Shown here piece by piece: positions 1-9,204 of a stretch of 64,000 nucleotides of DNA. This DNA is from Mytilus trossulus (Eukaryota; Mollusca; Bivalvia; Mytilida; Mytilidae): the NCBI RefSeq assembly GCF_036588685.1, contig NC_086386.1:15024931-15088930 (forward strand), in the 5' to 3' direction. Position numbers and translations under genes: made by a program. Positions within the stretch are counted from its first letter, which is position 1. Every line of letters starts with the position of its first letter. The notes beneath the pieces are model-generated. The model saw nothing but the letters and a program-made list of their open reading frames with translations. It was not told the DNA's origin and made no database searches.

Positions 1-311
1 TTATGATTGGTTACCATAATCCGTATCAACCAATCATATCTTCAGAGGTGGATGTTTATCACTATAAATCCATAATGAAAGATGAGGGCAATGCAATCCC
101 TTTAGATGATAAACAAATGGATTCCGGATACCTGAATCCGTATCAACAACTGGCACCGGACGCTCAAGAAAGGAAACATGTCTATAATGAATTGGTAACA
201 GAGGAACTTACAAAACTACCGTACACCAGGGCGAAAGATGGAGAGAAGGAAATTGATTTCAAAGACGTATGCACATCAAAGAATATTAAACCAAAGTGTC
301 CTGTCCTTTGA
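1..311 (+). CDS. Last exon of a probable membrane receptor (cytoplasmic tail), 5' partial
   Basis: The reading frame is open from the window edge to a TGA at 309-311, giving about 102 residues. The first ATG (3-5) is probably internal, because the exon appears to enter from outside the window. The peptide is hydrophilic with no membrane segment. It contains a repeated motif, GYHNPYQPI near the start and GYLNPYQQL about 40 residues later. Each copy combines a Y-x-N (Grb2-type SH2 site when phosphorylated) with a Y-x-x-hydrophobic endocytic signal (YQPI, YQQL). Tails of this kind are known from molluscan EGF-, Ig- or lectin-type receptors, so a receptor tail is an inference from motif style. 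No ectodomain is visible here and the protein cannot be named. An ATTAAA lies about 90 bp downstream, which fits a terminal exon. Confidence 0.6.
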   Translation, partial: MIGYHNPYQPIISSEVDVYHYKSIMKDEGNAIPLDDKQMDSGYLNPYQQLAPDAQERKHVYNELVTEELTKLPYTRAKDGEKEIDFKDVCTSKNIKPKCPVL

Positions 312-399
312 AAATACTATTAATGGTCTAAGAGATTCATGCTTTTTTTTTATAACTAGAGACAAAATGTTTGTTATTGAGTTATTCCTCACTTTAACA

Positions 400-405
400 A
401 TTAAA
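400..405 (+). terminator. Candidate polyadenylation signal ATTAAA
   Basis: ATTAAA lies 89 bp after the stop codon at 309-311, followed by a T/G-rich stretch. It is the common variant of AATAAA and is suitably placed to end the receptor-tail transcript. In AT-rich DNA such hexamers also arise by chance. Confidence 0.35.
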
Positions 406-884
406 CTTGTTTTATAGACATTATTGTGTTAACAAATTTGCACTATTTTTAATAATCTTATTCAAGTCGTATTTTATGCTCTTTGTTGGTATGTGTATTT
501 TATGTTTTTCCAGTATACAAGCCTTCGTGTGTACTCCTTTATTGATCTCTCCAGTTGAGATAATATTAAATTGCATCATTTGAAAACAAAGAACACATGT
601 TCTTTTTCTTTTCATATATTCAAAAAGAAGATCTGTTAAAATCCAAAAATACAAAGACTAGTCAAGTATGTAATATCGGTATAGTCATCAATGGTTACCT
701 TTATGTAGAGAAAAAAGTCACAATACCGAAAAACAAAACAAAACATTTGTCTCTTTGATTAGACATTTAATCTAATATTAATGTCTGCGATCCCTGTTTT
801 GTATGCATGTCTACTGGCGACAAATTATATAGAATCATGATAACGAAAAAAAAATTAAAATTATTTCAAGGATATCTTCACAAT
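406..884. other. AT-rich non-coding DNA, nothing recognised
   Basis: Only short open frames occur (longest 77 codons, minus strand, no recognisable motif). I see no repeat family or RNA gene. It is probably the region downstream of the receptor gene. Confidence 0.5.
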
Positions 885-1520
885 GGATAACTAGAGGCTC
901 TGAAGAGCCCGTGTCGCTCACCTTGGTCTATGTGCAAGTTAAAAAAGGACACAGATGGATTCATGACAAAATTGTGTTTTGGTGCTTGTAGTGTGTTTGT
1001 AGATCTTACTTCATTGAACAATCTTGCTGCTAACAATTATCTCTATTTATAATGAAATTGGCTCAGAAGAGACAGTAGAAACTATTTTGTAAAAATTTAT
1101 GAAAATTGTTAAAAATTTACTATAAAAAACAAAAACTCCTTAAGGGGTTAATTGATTACTTGAATCAAGTTGACTTATTTGTAGGATCTTACTTTGAACA
1201 CTATTGCTATTTACAGTATATCTCTAGCTATAATAATATTTAAGATAACGACCAAAAGCTGCAAAATTTTCTTAAAATTACCAATTTCATGGCAGCAGCC
1301 AAACAACAAGTTCCACGATTGGTCTGAAAATTACAGGGCATATAGAAATTAACCTAATGACTAATTTATTCTCTGCAAGTTCTCTCTAATTGCTTTGGTT
1401 TTAGAGATATGAGCCAAAAACTATATTTTACCCTATGTACTTTTTTTAGCCATGGCGGCCATCGTGGTTGGGTGGCCTTGATCACCGTACACATTTTTGA
1501 AATTAGATACCCCAATAAAA
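885..1520 (+). repeat. Dispersed bivalve repeat (CTCTGAAGAGCC family), copy 1
   Basis: The block opens with GAGGCTCTGAAGAGCC, a short palindrome, then 'GTGTCGCTCACCT', and ends near 'AGATACCCCAATAAA'. It carries an internal degenerate direct repeat: the stretch around 999-1065 ('GTAGATCTTACTT...CTCTATTTATAAT') returns at about 1180-1240. A minus-strand relative lies at 47150-47525, sharing the 'CTCACCT' head and 'TTTTTAGCCATG' tail. I recognise it as an abundant mussel repeat of unknown class; no coding potential is visible. Confidence 0.6.
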
Positions 1521-1523
1521 ATT

Positions 1524-1547
1524 GATGAATGAATGAATGAATGAATC
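1524..1547. repeat. ATGA tetranucleotide microsatellite
   Basis: About five perfect GAAT/ATGA units directly follow the dispersed repeat, possibly at its 3' end. Confidence 0.85.
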
Positions 1548-2986
1548 TTTATTTCCTCCATGTATATGAAGATTTTGCATACAAAAAGAAATTAATAATT
1601 GTTTACACAATAAACAAAATATCAAACATTTCGAGATAAATACCCAATGAAAAAAAAACCCAAAAAACCCAACACATTTAGATAAACACACAATATACAT
1701 ATTCTAGTATACACAGCAAAAAAATAATGTTTTTCAATCGAAGTCTATTAAAAATTAAAAATTAAACCTGTTTAAAAGATGTGTTTAATCCTTATAGGTC
1801 TTAGGCGAAAGATTTTTTAATTTTTTATTTCCAATTTCTATACATATGCTTTTATATTATTTACACAATCAATACACAACTGGAATGTCGTAACTAAGGA
1901 GTGAGCCGACATATTTACTTTCTGAAACCCGCCAATATTCGATTAATGCAATATAATCTAAAATGAAATAGTACCTACCTGTAATCCGAATTTGAATCGG
2001 GACAAGTACCTGAATAATCTCGCGCCTGAAACTTTTTATTTGTATGACTTCACGCTATGCCATAACATTAAAGCGCAAAAAAAATCTTTAACTTATTTCG
2101 CGGAATTTTATATTTTATTTCGATTTCCAACATTTGCTAGCTTTTTTAACGCATAATTTCCTTTTTGTCTTTCTTTGAAAAGAAAATTTACAGTAAAATT
2201 TATATTTGAATGTATATTTGCTTACAACTCATGCATGTGTAACGCACAAGAATAGATCACAGTGAACATGTTGAAGGTTATGAAAGTAGTTTCGGCAAAA
2301 TGGTTGGTCGAAGTGTAAACAAAAGCAAAATATTCTAAAAAATCAATCCGATTAAAGTATTTGAAGATACGCAAATTATACTAACTATATTTCTTTTCGA
2401 AGGTACTAGAATCAATTTATATAACTATGTGAAAGTCTTATTTTAGCTTGGACTTTAAGTATTAATATTGTCATCTGATAAAATCATGCTGATTATAAGG
2501 TGCACAGTTTTCTCTGCTATAAAAATCTTTCTGTTTAAACCCGTCGACCTGGGACTTATTAATTATTGGTAATGTTATTTGTTTTGAAAACAAGAGGGCA
2601 TGGAATAGAGAGATTGTTAATCAACAGCATTGTCCTAGTTTTGTTATAAATAAAATTGAATTCTTTCATTCGCTGTTTTACCTCATGCCGGCTAAAACTG
2701 TTCCTATACGCCTTTTTTAAGTCTAGATTTTTAGTATTCGTAATTTCATCTTATAAAGTCATACTGATTAAAATATTACAATAGGAAAATATTGACAATG
2801 ATTGCATTTAGTAGTATCAACCTTGTGATTATGACTCGTGTATACAATTAGCAAATCCTAAAAACTCCGTTTTGGTGGTGTGCCTGTCAGAAGCGGAACG
2901 TACAAATAAAGTTAATATGTAACTGGTGAATATACTATTTGTATTAGTATCAAATTCGACCAGGTGTTATATAGCAATTTCCCCCC
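1548..2986. other. Unassigned AT-rich DNA
   Basis: No open frame of interest except a 65-codon minus-strand frame overlapping the microsatellite, with no known motif. No repeat was matched elsewhere in the window. The stretch ends in CCCCCC (2981-2986) at the edge of the next mobile element. Confidence 0.4.
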
Positions 2987-3639
2987 TAGTCCATCAGCTG
3001 GTAGGGCAAAATTTCAATTCTGTGTTACACCCCAGGGTACCGCAATTTTTTGGTATAAATTTAAAGAGTAATATATGAAGAATATTTTAAGAGGTGTTAG
3101 ACTTTGGAAAAAGTGTCCAAAAGGGGTTAAAAGGGGACTTATTTAAGGGTATATCAAAAATTTTGTTTTGCACATATTTACAGAAAAATTTAAAAAATAA
3201 CCAATAATTCAGTACTATTCTTTTTATTAAATGGAACATATCATATCTTATTAAAACGCAGGCTAATTTTCAATTAATTTTTAAATCGTAGAGGACCAAG
3301 AAAAAAGGGGGAGGGTAATTTCCAAAATTCTTGATTTTGAATGAATAGAAGCAAATGTACTAATTTTATTGATAAAATGGTATATTTTTTATATTGAAAC
3401 ATAGAGCATAATGTAACTACAATGTAAAGGCTGTTGTCAAAAAACATTTAAAGGTAAGAAACAAAAACATAGAATCAACGACAGACACAAATATAGGCAA
3501 CTAAAAATGCACGATCTGTCACAAATTTATACATCATATTCATGAAATAACTTACATATTAAAACACACAAAACTGTCAGGGGTTCTAGATCTCTATCTT
3601 TTTAATTTTTTTTAACAACCGAATCACTACATTGTAAGG

Positions 3640-5338
3640 TCACGCAGAAGGTCAATCCATAGAATCATCATCAGTTTGGTCACCTGCATCTTCCGAATTA
3701 TCATTATCATCATTTCCATCATATTCGTTGTCATCGTTAGCAATATCAACGTTTTGATAATCCTTATATCTACAAGCTTTCGAGCATTTACATACAGGTA
3801 TCTGTTCAGGATAAACCTTGTTGAACACATGAACATCTGTTGTTGGCACAATCAGCTTTCAATGAACAGCACTTGAGAATTATTAAAGCATCTAACGCTG
3901 GTGGTTGGTCTAGCCAATTGATACTGATCAAATCGTTCTAAACAATCCAACTATAGTTGTTTAGCAACAGACCAGTGTTGTGTTTAAGAGCAGATTTCCA
4001 AATCTTCGTCTGAAAGTTGGATGGTTTAATGTGCTTTAACATTGCATCTTTTTTTGGTTGCATTTTAAAACGTTCTGATCTTTATTCATCTTTGTTTTTA
4101 ATTTCGTAGCCATATATAGAACACGAAAACCTCTCGAGTGTTTTGCCAACTCTTCGTCAACCTTTTCAAAGGTTTCACCACGATGGAATAGACCTTCCGA
4201 AAACACATAACGTGTCAAAAAGCCGAATACTTTGCTTCTTTTCCTTTACCAGACAAAACACTTACTGAATCACAACCTATACTGCCGTGAAATCCTAGCA
4301 GTTTTCTACAAACATTCTCACCAATCTAACAATGTTAGAATTGATATGCCACTGTGAAAATAATAAGCCAATACTTCCACATCAGTGTCAGAAGGTTTTA
4401 TAACAATGGAGTCGTAACTTTTGTCAGCTGCATATTTTTGCATTAAGAAACATTTTGTAATCGGCTTCTTCCTGTTTGATTATAAGATAAAAGCATTCTA
4501 CGCTATTTCATTTTCAACATTTATTTTGTGGCACATACTTCCATGTGATACAAATAAATCAATACATTCAAGTGTAGATCTATAGGATTATTTACTCTTT
4601 TCAGAACCAAAGAATTCAACAAGAGCAACTTTGTTTTCCCCAACTAACAAACATTTCTTCCATTCCCAAGAACACGATTGTGATGGTCTAGAACTTATCG
4701 TAATGATTTACCCTCCCAAGGACCTGCTGTTTTAATTTGTTTATGGATATTGTGGGATACTAATCAGTGACAAAATCAATGCGGGACCTCTTTTCGAAAC
4801 TAAAAGGATGGGTTTTTAAATAGCAATTGCCAAATAAAAAAAGTGCTTGGTATCCTAGTAATGGTATCCTAGTAATGGGTTGAATAACTGTCGTGTCATC
4901 AAATATCTACATGCTTTCCTAAGGAATGACCATTTTCTAAAAGACCATTCAGGACAGATTTTAATTTTCATTACATGTGTACCATCAAAGTTTGCAAGAT
5001 ACATTGGAAGAGGACCTACTTCAAACTGGAGTCTTTTGCGCAACCAACTATCTTGTCTGGGCTATGACAAGCAGGCGACATTTTTTTTTCATCTGCTCTC
5101 AATGTTCCTTTTCATACGCGTTTAGAAGGTTGCACATTAATTCCGAAGAAGCAACAGAACCCGAGAACAAGCCATATAACTACTCAGATGTTTCAAATGG
5201 ATTTGGCCAGCTTTGCAGTGTCTGAAACAATTCCATAACATCAGTTTTGTCTCGCTTTATTCGAGTTTTTTAAAGTTCTTTTTGTGCGGATGTTTCAGGG
5301 TTACCCATTCCTACCAAATCTCGAATTTTTAGGATATT
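3640..5338 (-). pseudogene. Decayed PIN/XPG-like nuclease-family gene of a TIR transposon
   Basis: Read on the minus strand across several frames, the order of motifs matches a large uncharacterised protein family of repeat-rich animal genomes. An N-terminal 'WPNPFETSE' block (about 5190) is followed by 'LLVIAQTR' (5060) and 'VGPLPMYLANFDGT' (about 4985-5025), then 'RIDFVTD' (4775), 'SDTDVEVL' (about 4400) and 'GCDSVSVLSGKGK' (4240-4280). After that come 'SEGLFHRGETFEKV' and a C-terminal Cys-rich/acidic tail with 'CKCSKAC' (3780). The acidic positions (the D.D of SDTDV and the D of GCD) resemble the metal-binding residues of PIN/FEN1/XPG nucleases; that link is my inference. Many stops and frameshifts make it inactive. 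The gene lies wholly inside the 2987-6677 TIRs, as expected if it is the element's own transposase or accessory nuclease. Confidence 0.7.
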
Positions 5339-5347
5339 GAAGCTCTT

Positions 5348-5690
5348 TCCACTGCTGGTGGACGTTTCGTCCCCGAGGGTATCACCAGCCCAGTAGTCAA
5401 CAATCTGTATTGACATGAATATCAATAATGTGGTCATTTATATAAATTTCCTGTTTATAAAACTTTGATTTGTTCGAAAAACTAAGGATGTTCTTATCCC
5501 AGACATAGACTACCTTAGCCGTATTTGGCACAACTTTTTGGAATTTTGGATTCTCAATGCTCTTCAACTTTGTACTTGTTTGGCTTTACAAATATTTTAT
5601 ATATGAGCGTCACTGATGAGTCTTATGTAGACGAAACGCGCGTCTGGCATACTAAGTTATAATTTTGGTACCTTTGATAACAATTTCATG
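5348..5690 (+). repeat. Hairpin-ended mussel repeat, copy 1
   Basis: About 340 bp homologous to 54480-54800. The 5' part contains a hairpin whose arms are GCTGGTG and CACCAGC around 'GACGTTTCGTCCCCGAGG'. The 3' part has GTCACTGATGAGTCTTATG followed by a second hairpin, AGACG...CGTCT (AGACGAAACGCGCGTCT), and ends near 'TTGGTACCTTTGATAAC'. It interrupts the TIR element just upstream of the decayed gene. No coding capacity, so a non-autonomous element of unknown class. Confidence 0.7.
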
Positions 5691-6682
5691 TACATTTAAC
5701 AACCAACGCTTAATTAACAGAATCTGTATTTAAACTGAAAACAACAAAGCCATTTTGTTTGTATCTCTTAGAAACCTAAGAACGTAAAAAGTATGGCCAA
5801 TTCTCATTACCGACTATATGAGATGTTTGTCGATTGAATGAGTTAATAATCTTAAGTCAATCACTACATAGCTAAAACACAAAATGTAATCAAGCACACT
5901 TTTATTGAGTTCGATAGAGTGCACCTTTTCAGAACGCCAAAACAAAAACCCACCTTAATTTGTACTTTTTCAGTAATACTTTGTTACACATTCACTTTAT
6001 AAAATAATTTGTCTCACCAAATCATCATAAATCGACATTTAAATGTGTGTTTTCAGTTGCAAATTGATCCTGCTTGTGTGTGAATGCATTGTACGTGTTG
6101 TATACTGAATCAAAGACGGTAATTTGATGATTTCCGTAATTTAACGAGTATTTGCACGTACATATATTTTATCAAATATTTGATATTCTAGACGATATAT
6201 AAATACTGCAAATAATTGAAACATTGTATAATGATTAATTCTAAAGTTTAATTAACTGACACGGGTAAATATATAACGAATTTCTTTATGAAAGGAAAAA
6301 ATATGCCTTAATTTTAACCCAAAAAATCGGATTGTTTGTAATGTAAAAAAAACTTTTTTTTTAAACAAAAAATCTTCAGAGTAACATTAAACATGATAGT
6401 TTTGTATCTGTTTTAGTTGTTTACACCTATGCTTTTTTTTTTAGTCGCTTTCTATCAAAAAAAATTATTAAAAATTACTTAGTTGTGATTGCTAAATGAG
6501 GGGACCATTGAAAGGGACGTTTTTAAACCTCTTTTGGACACTTTTTTTTTTAGTCTAACACCTTGTATTTTATCAATAAGATAATGAAGTTGAATTCTAT
6601 CCAAAAAAATCGCGTTACCCTGGGGTGTAACACAAACTCCTTAAATAGAGCGCTTTTGAGAACTAGCTAATGGACTACCCCC

Positions 6683-6780
6683 CATGCCAGTTTTTCCCCT
6701 AGAGGAAAATTGGCATGATCCAATTCTTTCCCATGAGAAATTTTGGATCCTTGCCATTCTTCCCCCACGGGAATTTGGCA
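6683..6780. repeat. Three consecutive stem-loops
   Basis: Three adjacent dyads: arms CATGCCA/TGGCATG (6683-6717), GATCCAA/TTGGATC (6717-6749) and TGCCA/TGGCA (6752-6780). Each has a T/C-rich left inner arm and an A/G-rich right inner arm (TTTTCCCC against GGAAAA). The units are similar enough to be diverged tandem copies of one hairpin. They abut the outer edge of the TIR element ending at 6677. Confidence 0.75.
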
Positions 6781-6914
6781 ATAAGTATACATAATATAAC
6801 TTTTCCCCATGCCGATCTTTCCCCCATAGTTTGGATAACACTATATTTATACATGTCTAAAAATTAATTCCATCAGAGGTAGAATTAGAATTTTACGCTG
6901 GCAAATATTATTTT

Positions 6915-7262
6915 AAGTCTGTCTATATGTTCATCATTCTGTCTATATTTTCACAAGTCCTTTTAGTAGTCCCCTAGCCAGTCTACATCATCAACAGTCT
7001 AGCTTTCTGTCCACAAGTCTGTCTTTGTCCACTAGTCCGTCTACAATTTATCGGTCTGTCAATGTGTCCACAATTCTGTGTGTATGTTCAATAGTCTGAC
7101 TTCATATTCACCAGTTCTTCTTTGTGTCTACTATTCTGTCTACATGATCACCAGGGTGTCTCCTTGTTCAATAGTCTATCTACATGCTCGCCAGTATTGG
7201 TATGTGCCCACCAGTCTGTCTATAAATGTGTACCAGTCGGTCCATATGTCTGCCATACTGTG
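6915..7262. repeat. Degenerate CAGTCTGTCTACATG minisatellite
   Basis: Roughly ten to fifteen diverged copies of a ~20-35 bp unit of the type 'CACCAGTCTGTCTACATGT', with CCAC/CACCAG, GTCTGTC and TATG/CATG recurring. The open frames here on the plus strand are simple consequences of the repeat. Confidence 0.75.
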
Positions 7263-7575
7263 TCTATCATTAGACTTCGTTATTTTGGTATTAAAGATGC
7301 TTTGGTCTTTTATAAGTGAAAGATAAGGAATGACAACATGCCTAAAATTATTATCATTTACGGATTAAAAAAAAGCAGAACCGATGGTTTTGTTTCTTAT
7401 TACACATATTATGGTTTAAAAGTGCATAGGTCGATTTTGATATCATTACCAGTTTCACAGAATTTCTTTAAGTATATTTTTCAAACAAAATCTATTTTTT
7501 TTATGTTTTCTTAGACAAGAGAAAAGATAAACAATCAATTTTGTCTTGTTTTTAAAATGTTTGACAGTTTCCCTT

Positions 7576-7758
7576 TCAGTGTAATTTTTGAATCCTGGTA
7601 AATTTGACATTTTTGTTGTTGTGTAGAGACATAAGAAGATGTTTATTTCGATTTGGGTTAATTTCGGTAGTATGTTTAGAGACTTCTGGATTATTTAACG
7701 AAAACATATCATCAAAATAACGGTAGGTATTGTTGAATGTATCAACCAAGTGTATCAA
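7576..7758 (-). pseudogene. Reverse-transcriptase fragment with YFDD box
   Basis: A 60-codon minus-strand frame contains 'NNTYRYFDDMFSLNNPE'. This matches the catalytic motif C environment (Y-x-D-D followed by a short turn and NNP) of reverse transcriptases that are very common in mussel and other invertebrate genomes, probably Penelope-like; the clade is a guess. No other RT motif is recoverable on either side, so it is a short fossil. Confidence 0.4.
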
Positions 7759-8319
7759 TCACGTGTCTCAACTGAGTTTGGTCATACTAGTAAGCTGAGA
7801 TTCATAAAGCAATACAGTAATACATCTGTTATTAAGGGGGCACAGTAAGAGCCCATAAAAATACCTACGACTTGTACATAATTTTCATTGCCGAAACATA
7901 CGTATAATTTGATATGTTGTCCTGAAAAAAATCTAAAACTTCATATTTCCAGTAAGTGTATTAATTAATACCATTATTATTATATAAGCTGTATTACAAA
8001 AGTTAATAACAAAACAGCATTCATTCATTATTTCCAAATGATCAAATTCTGGTTCTTGTAAGTGAAAAGAGTCATTTTCTATAACTAGTCACTTCAGGAA
8101 CTTTGATATTCAAAGACAAATTGCATATTGCTGTTATCAAACAGTTCACTGTACTCCTCAGATATATTGCACAAACAAAATATCAGTTTAGCAGGTTTTT
8201 AAAACACTTCTGATAAGCTGAATTGTTTGTTTTTTTTAATCATAGTTTTGTTGAGACCCCTTGATTTATGCATTAATTAAACTATCGAACTTTTATCATA
8301 AAAGACTTATGAATCTTAT
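7759..8319. other. Unassigned AT-rich DNA
   Basis: No recognisable gene, repeat family or RNA. It lies between the RT scrap and the degenerate minisatellite. Confidence 0.4.
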
Positions 8320-9100
8320 AAGAATTCTTAAAGTTTACAAAATTACACTGGTATTGGATGCTGTAGTCGATCAGAATTTTGTTAAGAATATTGTAACATT
8401 CAATTTGGTATTTGAAGCGACCGGCTTGTAAGAATTCTGTAAAGAATTACATTGGTTTTGTATGTTGTAGTCTTATCAGAATTCCACAAGTTATAAAATT
8501 ACATTCAATGTCGTATTTGATGCGACCGTCTTATCAGAATCCTGTTAAGATTTGACTTGTGTTAGAATGTAGATTGTCATGGTCAGTTAGTTTTCATAGA
8601 GTTATCGTTCTTTGTATAGTTTCTTCAATATTATGTTCCGTATATTGTTTTGTAATTAGAATTTAGAGATTAGAATAGAATGTTGATGAGAAACGTTTTT
8701 TTATATGTGCCTCAGCCTACCCAGAAAATGTGAGCTAGCTAGCTAGCAAGGCATGTATCTCCCTCATGCAAAGCTCTGATTCCTTTCACGAATTTGGCTA
8801 TACTTTTTAGACCTTTTGGATTATAGCTCTTCATCTTTTATATATGCTTTGGATTTCAAATGTTTTGGCGACGAGCATCACTGAAGAGACATGTATTGTC
8901 GAAATGCGCATCTGGTGCAACAAAATTGGTACCGTTGATTTTATTTTATTCCCTAGACTTGCATGGTAGTGGATGCTATTGTCTTTTCAGATTTCTAATG
9001 AGAATTGATTTGTTATAAGATGCTATAGCCTCATCAGAAGAATTCTGTTAAAAACTACATTGATATTATAGATGCTTTAGTCTTATCGACAAAAAATATT
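8320..9100. repeat. Degenerate ~50-60 bp minisatellite split by a dispersed repeat
   Basis: A unit of the type 'GAATTCTGTTAAGAATTACATTGG.....GATGCTGTAGTCTTATCA' recurs at 8320-8570 and again at 8950-9100. The two blocks are separated by about 380 bp of unrelated DNA containing the 8866-8945 repeat, so one older array seems to have been interrupted by an insertion. Confidence 0.55.
8866..8945 (+). repeat. CACTGAAGAGACA...GCGCATCTGG repeat tail
   Basis: 'AGCATCACTGAAGAGACAT' then 'TTGTCGAAATGCGCATCTGG' then 'TTGGTACCGTTGATTTTATT'. It has the same arrangement as the 3' end of the hairpin-ended repeat at 5605-5690 (GTCACTGATGAGTC, GACGAAACGCGCGTCTGG, TTGGTACCTTTGATAAC), so the two are diverged subfamilies. 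Reverse-strand copies lie at 36527-36567 and 37119-37152. Confidence 0.65.
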
Positions 9101-9204
9101 TAACCTGTGAGCGAACAACACTACGCGAACGTTATAAGATAATTGATTTTTTCGGTCTCTCGTTGAATATTTGTCGAATTCTTGTACTGGTTATTCTATA
9201 ATAA

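Larger units (their letters stand above)
2987..6677. mobile_element. 3.7 kb TIR DNA transposon carrying a PIN/XPG-like gene (Academ-like?)
   Basis: The ends form imperfect inverted repeats of about 180 bp. The left end starts TAGTCCATCAGCTGGT and the right end, read inward, starts TAGTCCATTAGCTAGT. Both then share 'TGTGTTACACCCCAGGGTA' and further in 'GGTGTTAGACT...AAGTGTCCAAAAG'. CCCCCC lies directly outside each end (2981-2986 and 6678-6683), so the target duplication is 3-6 C. The interior holds a decayed minus-strand gene at about 3640-5338, whose relative sits in a similar element at 24923-28541. TAGT ends, a short duplication and an XPG/PIN-like protein suggest the Academ superfamily, but that is inference. 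A hairpin-ended repeat (5348-5690) has inserted beside the gene. Confidence 0.75.

Noticed and set aside
3676..3876. 66-codon plus-strand frame rich in Ile
   Set aside because: It is the antisense of the acidic, Asp-rich C-terminal tail of the minus-strand pseudogene; the composition is a mirror effect.
7078..7326. 82-codon plus-strand frame
   Set aside because: Lies entirely in the CAGTCTGTCTACATG minisatellite; long frames arise from the repeat.
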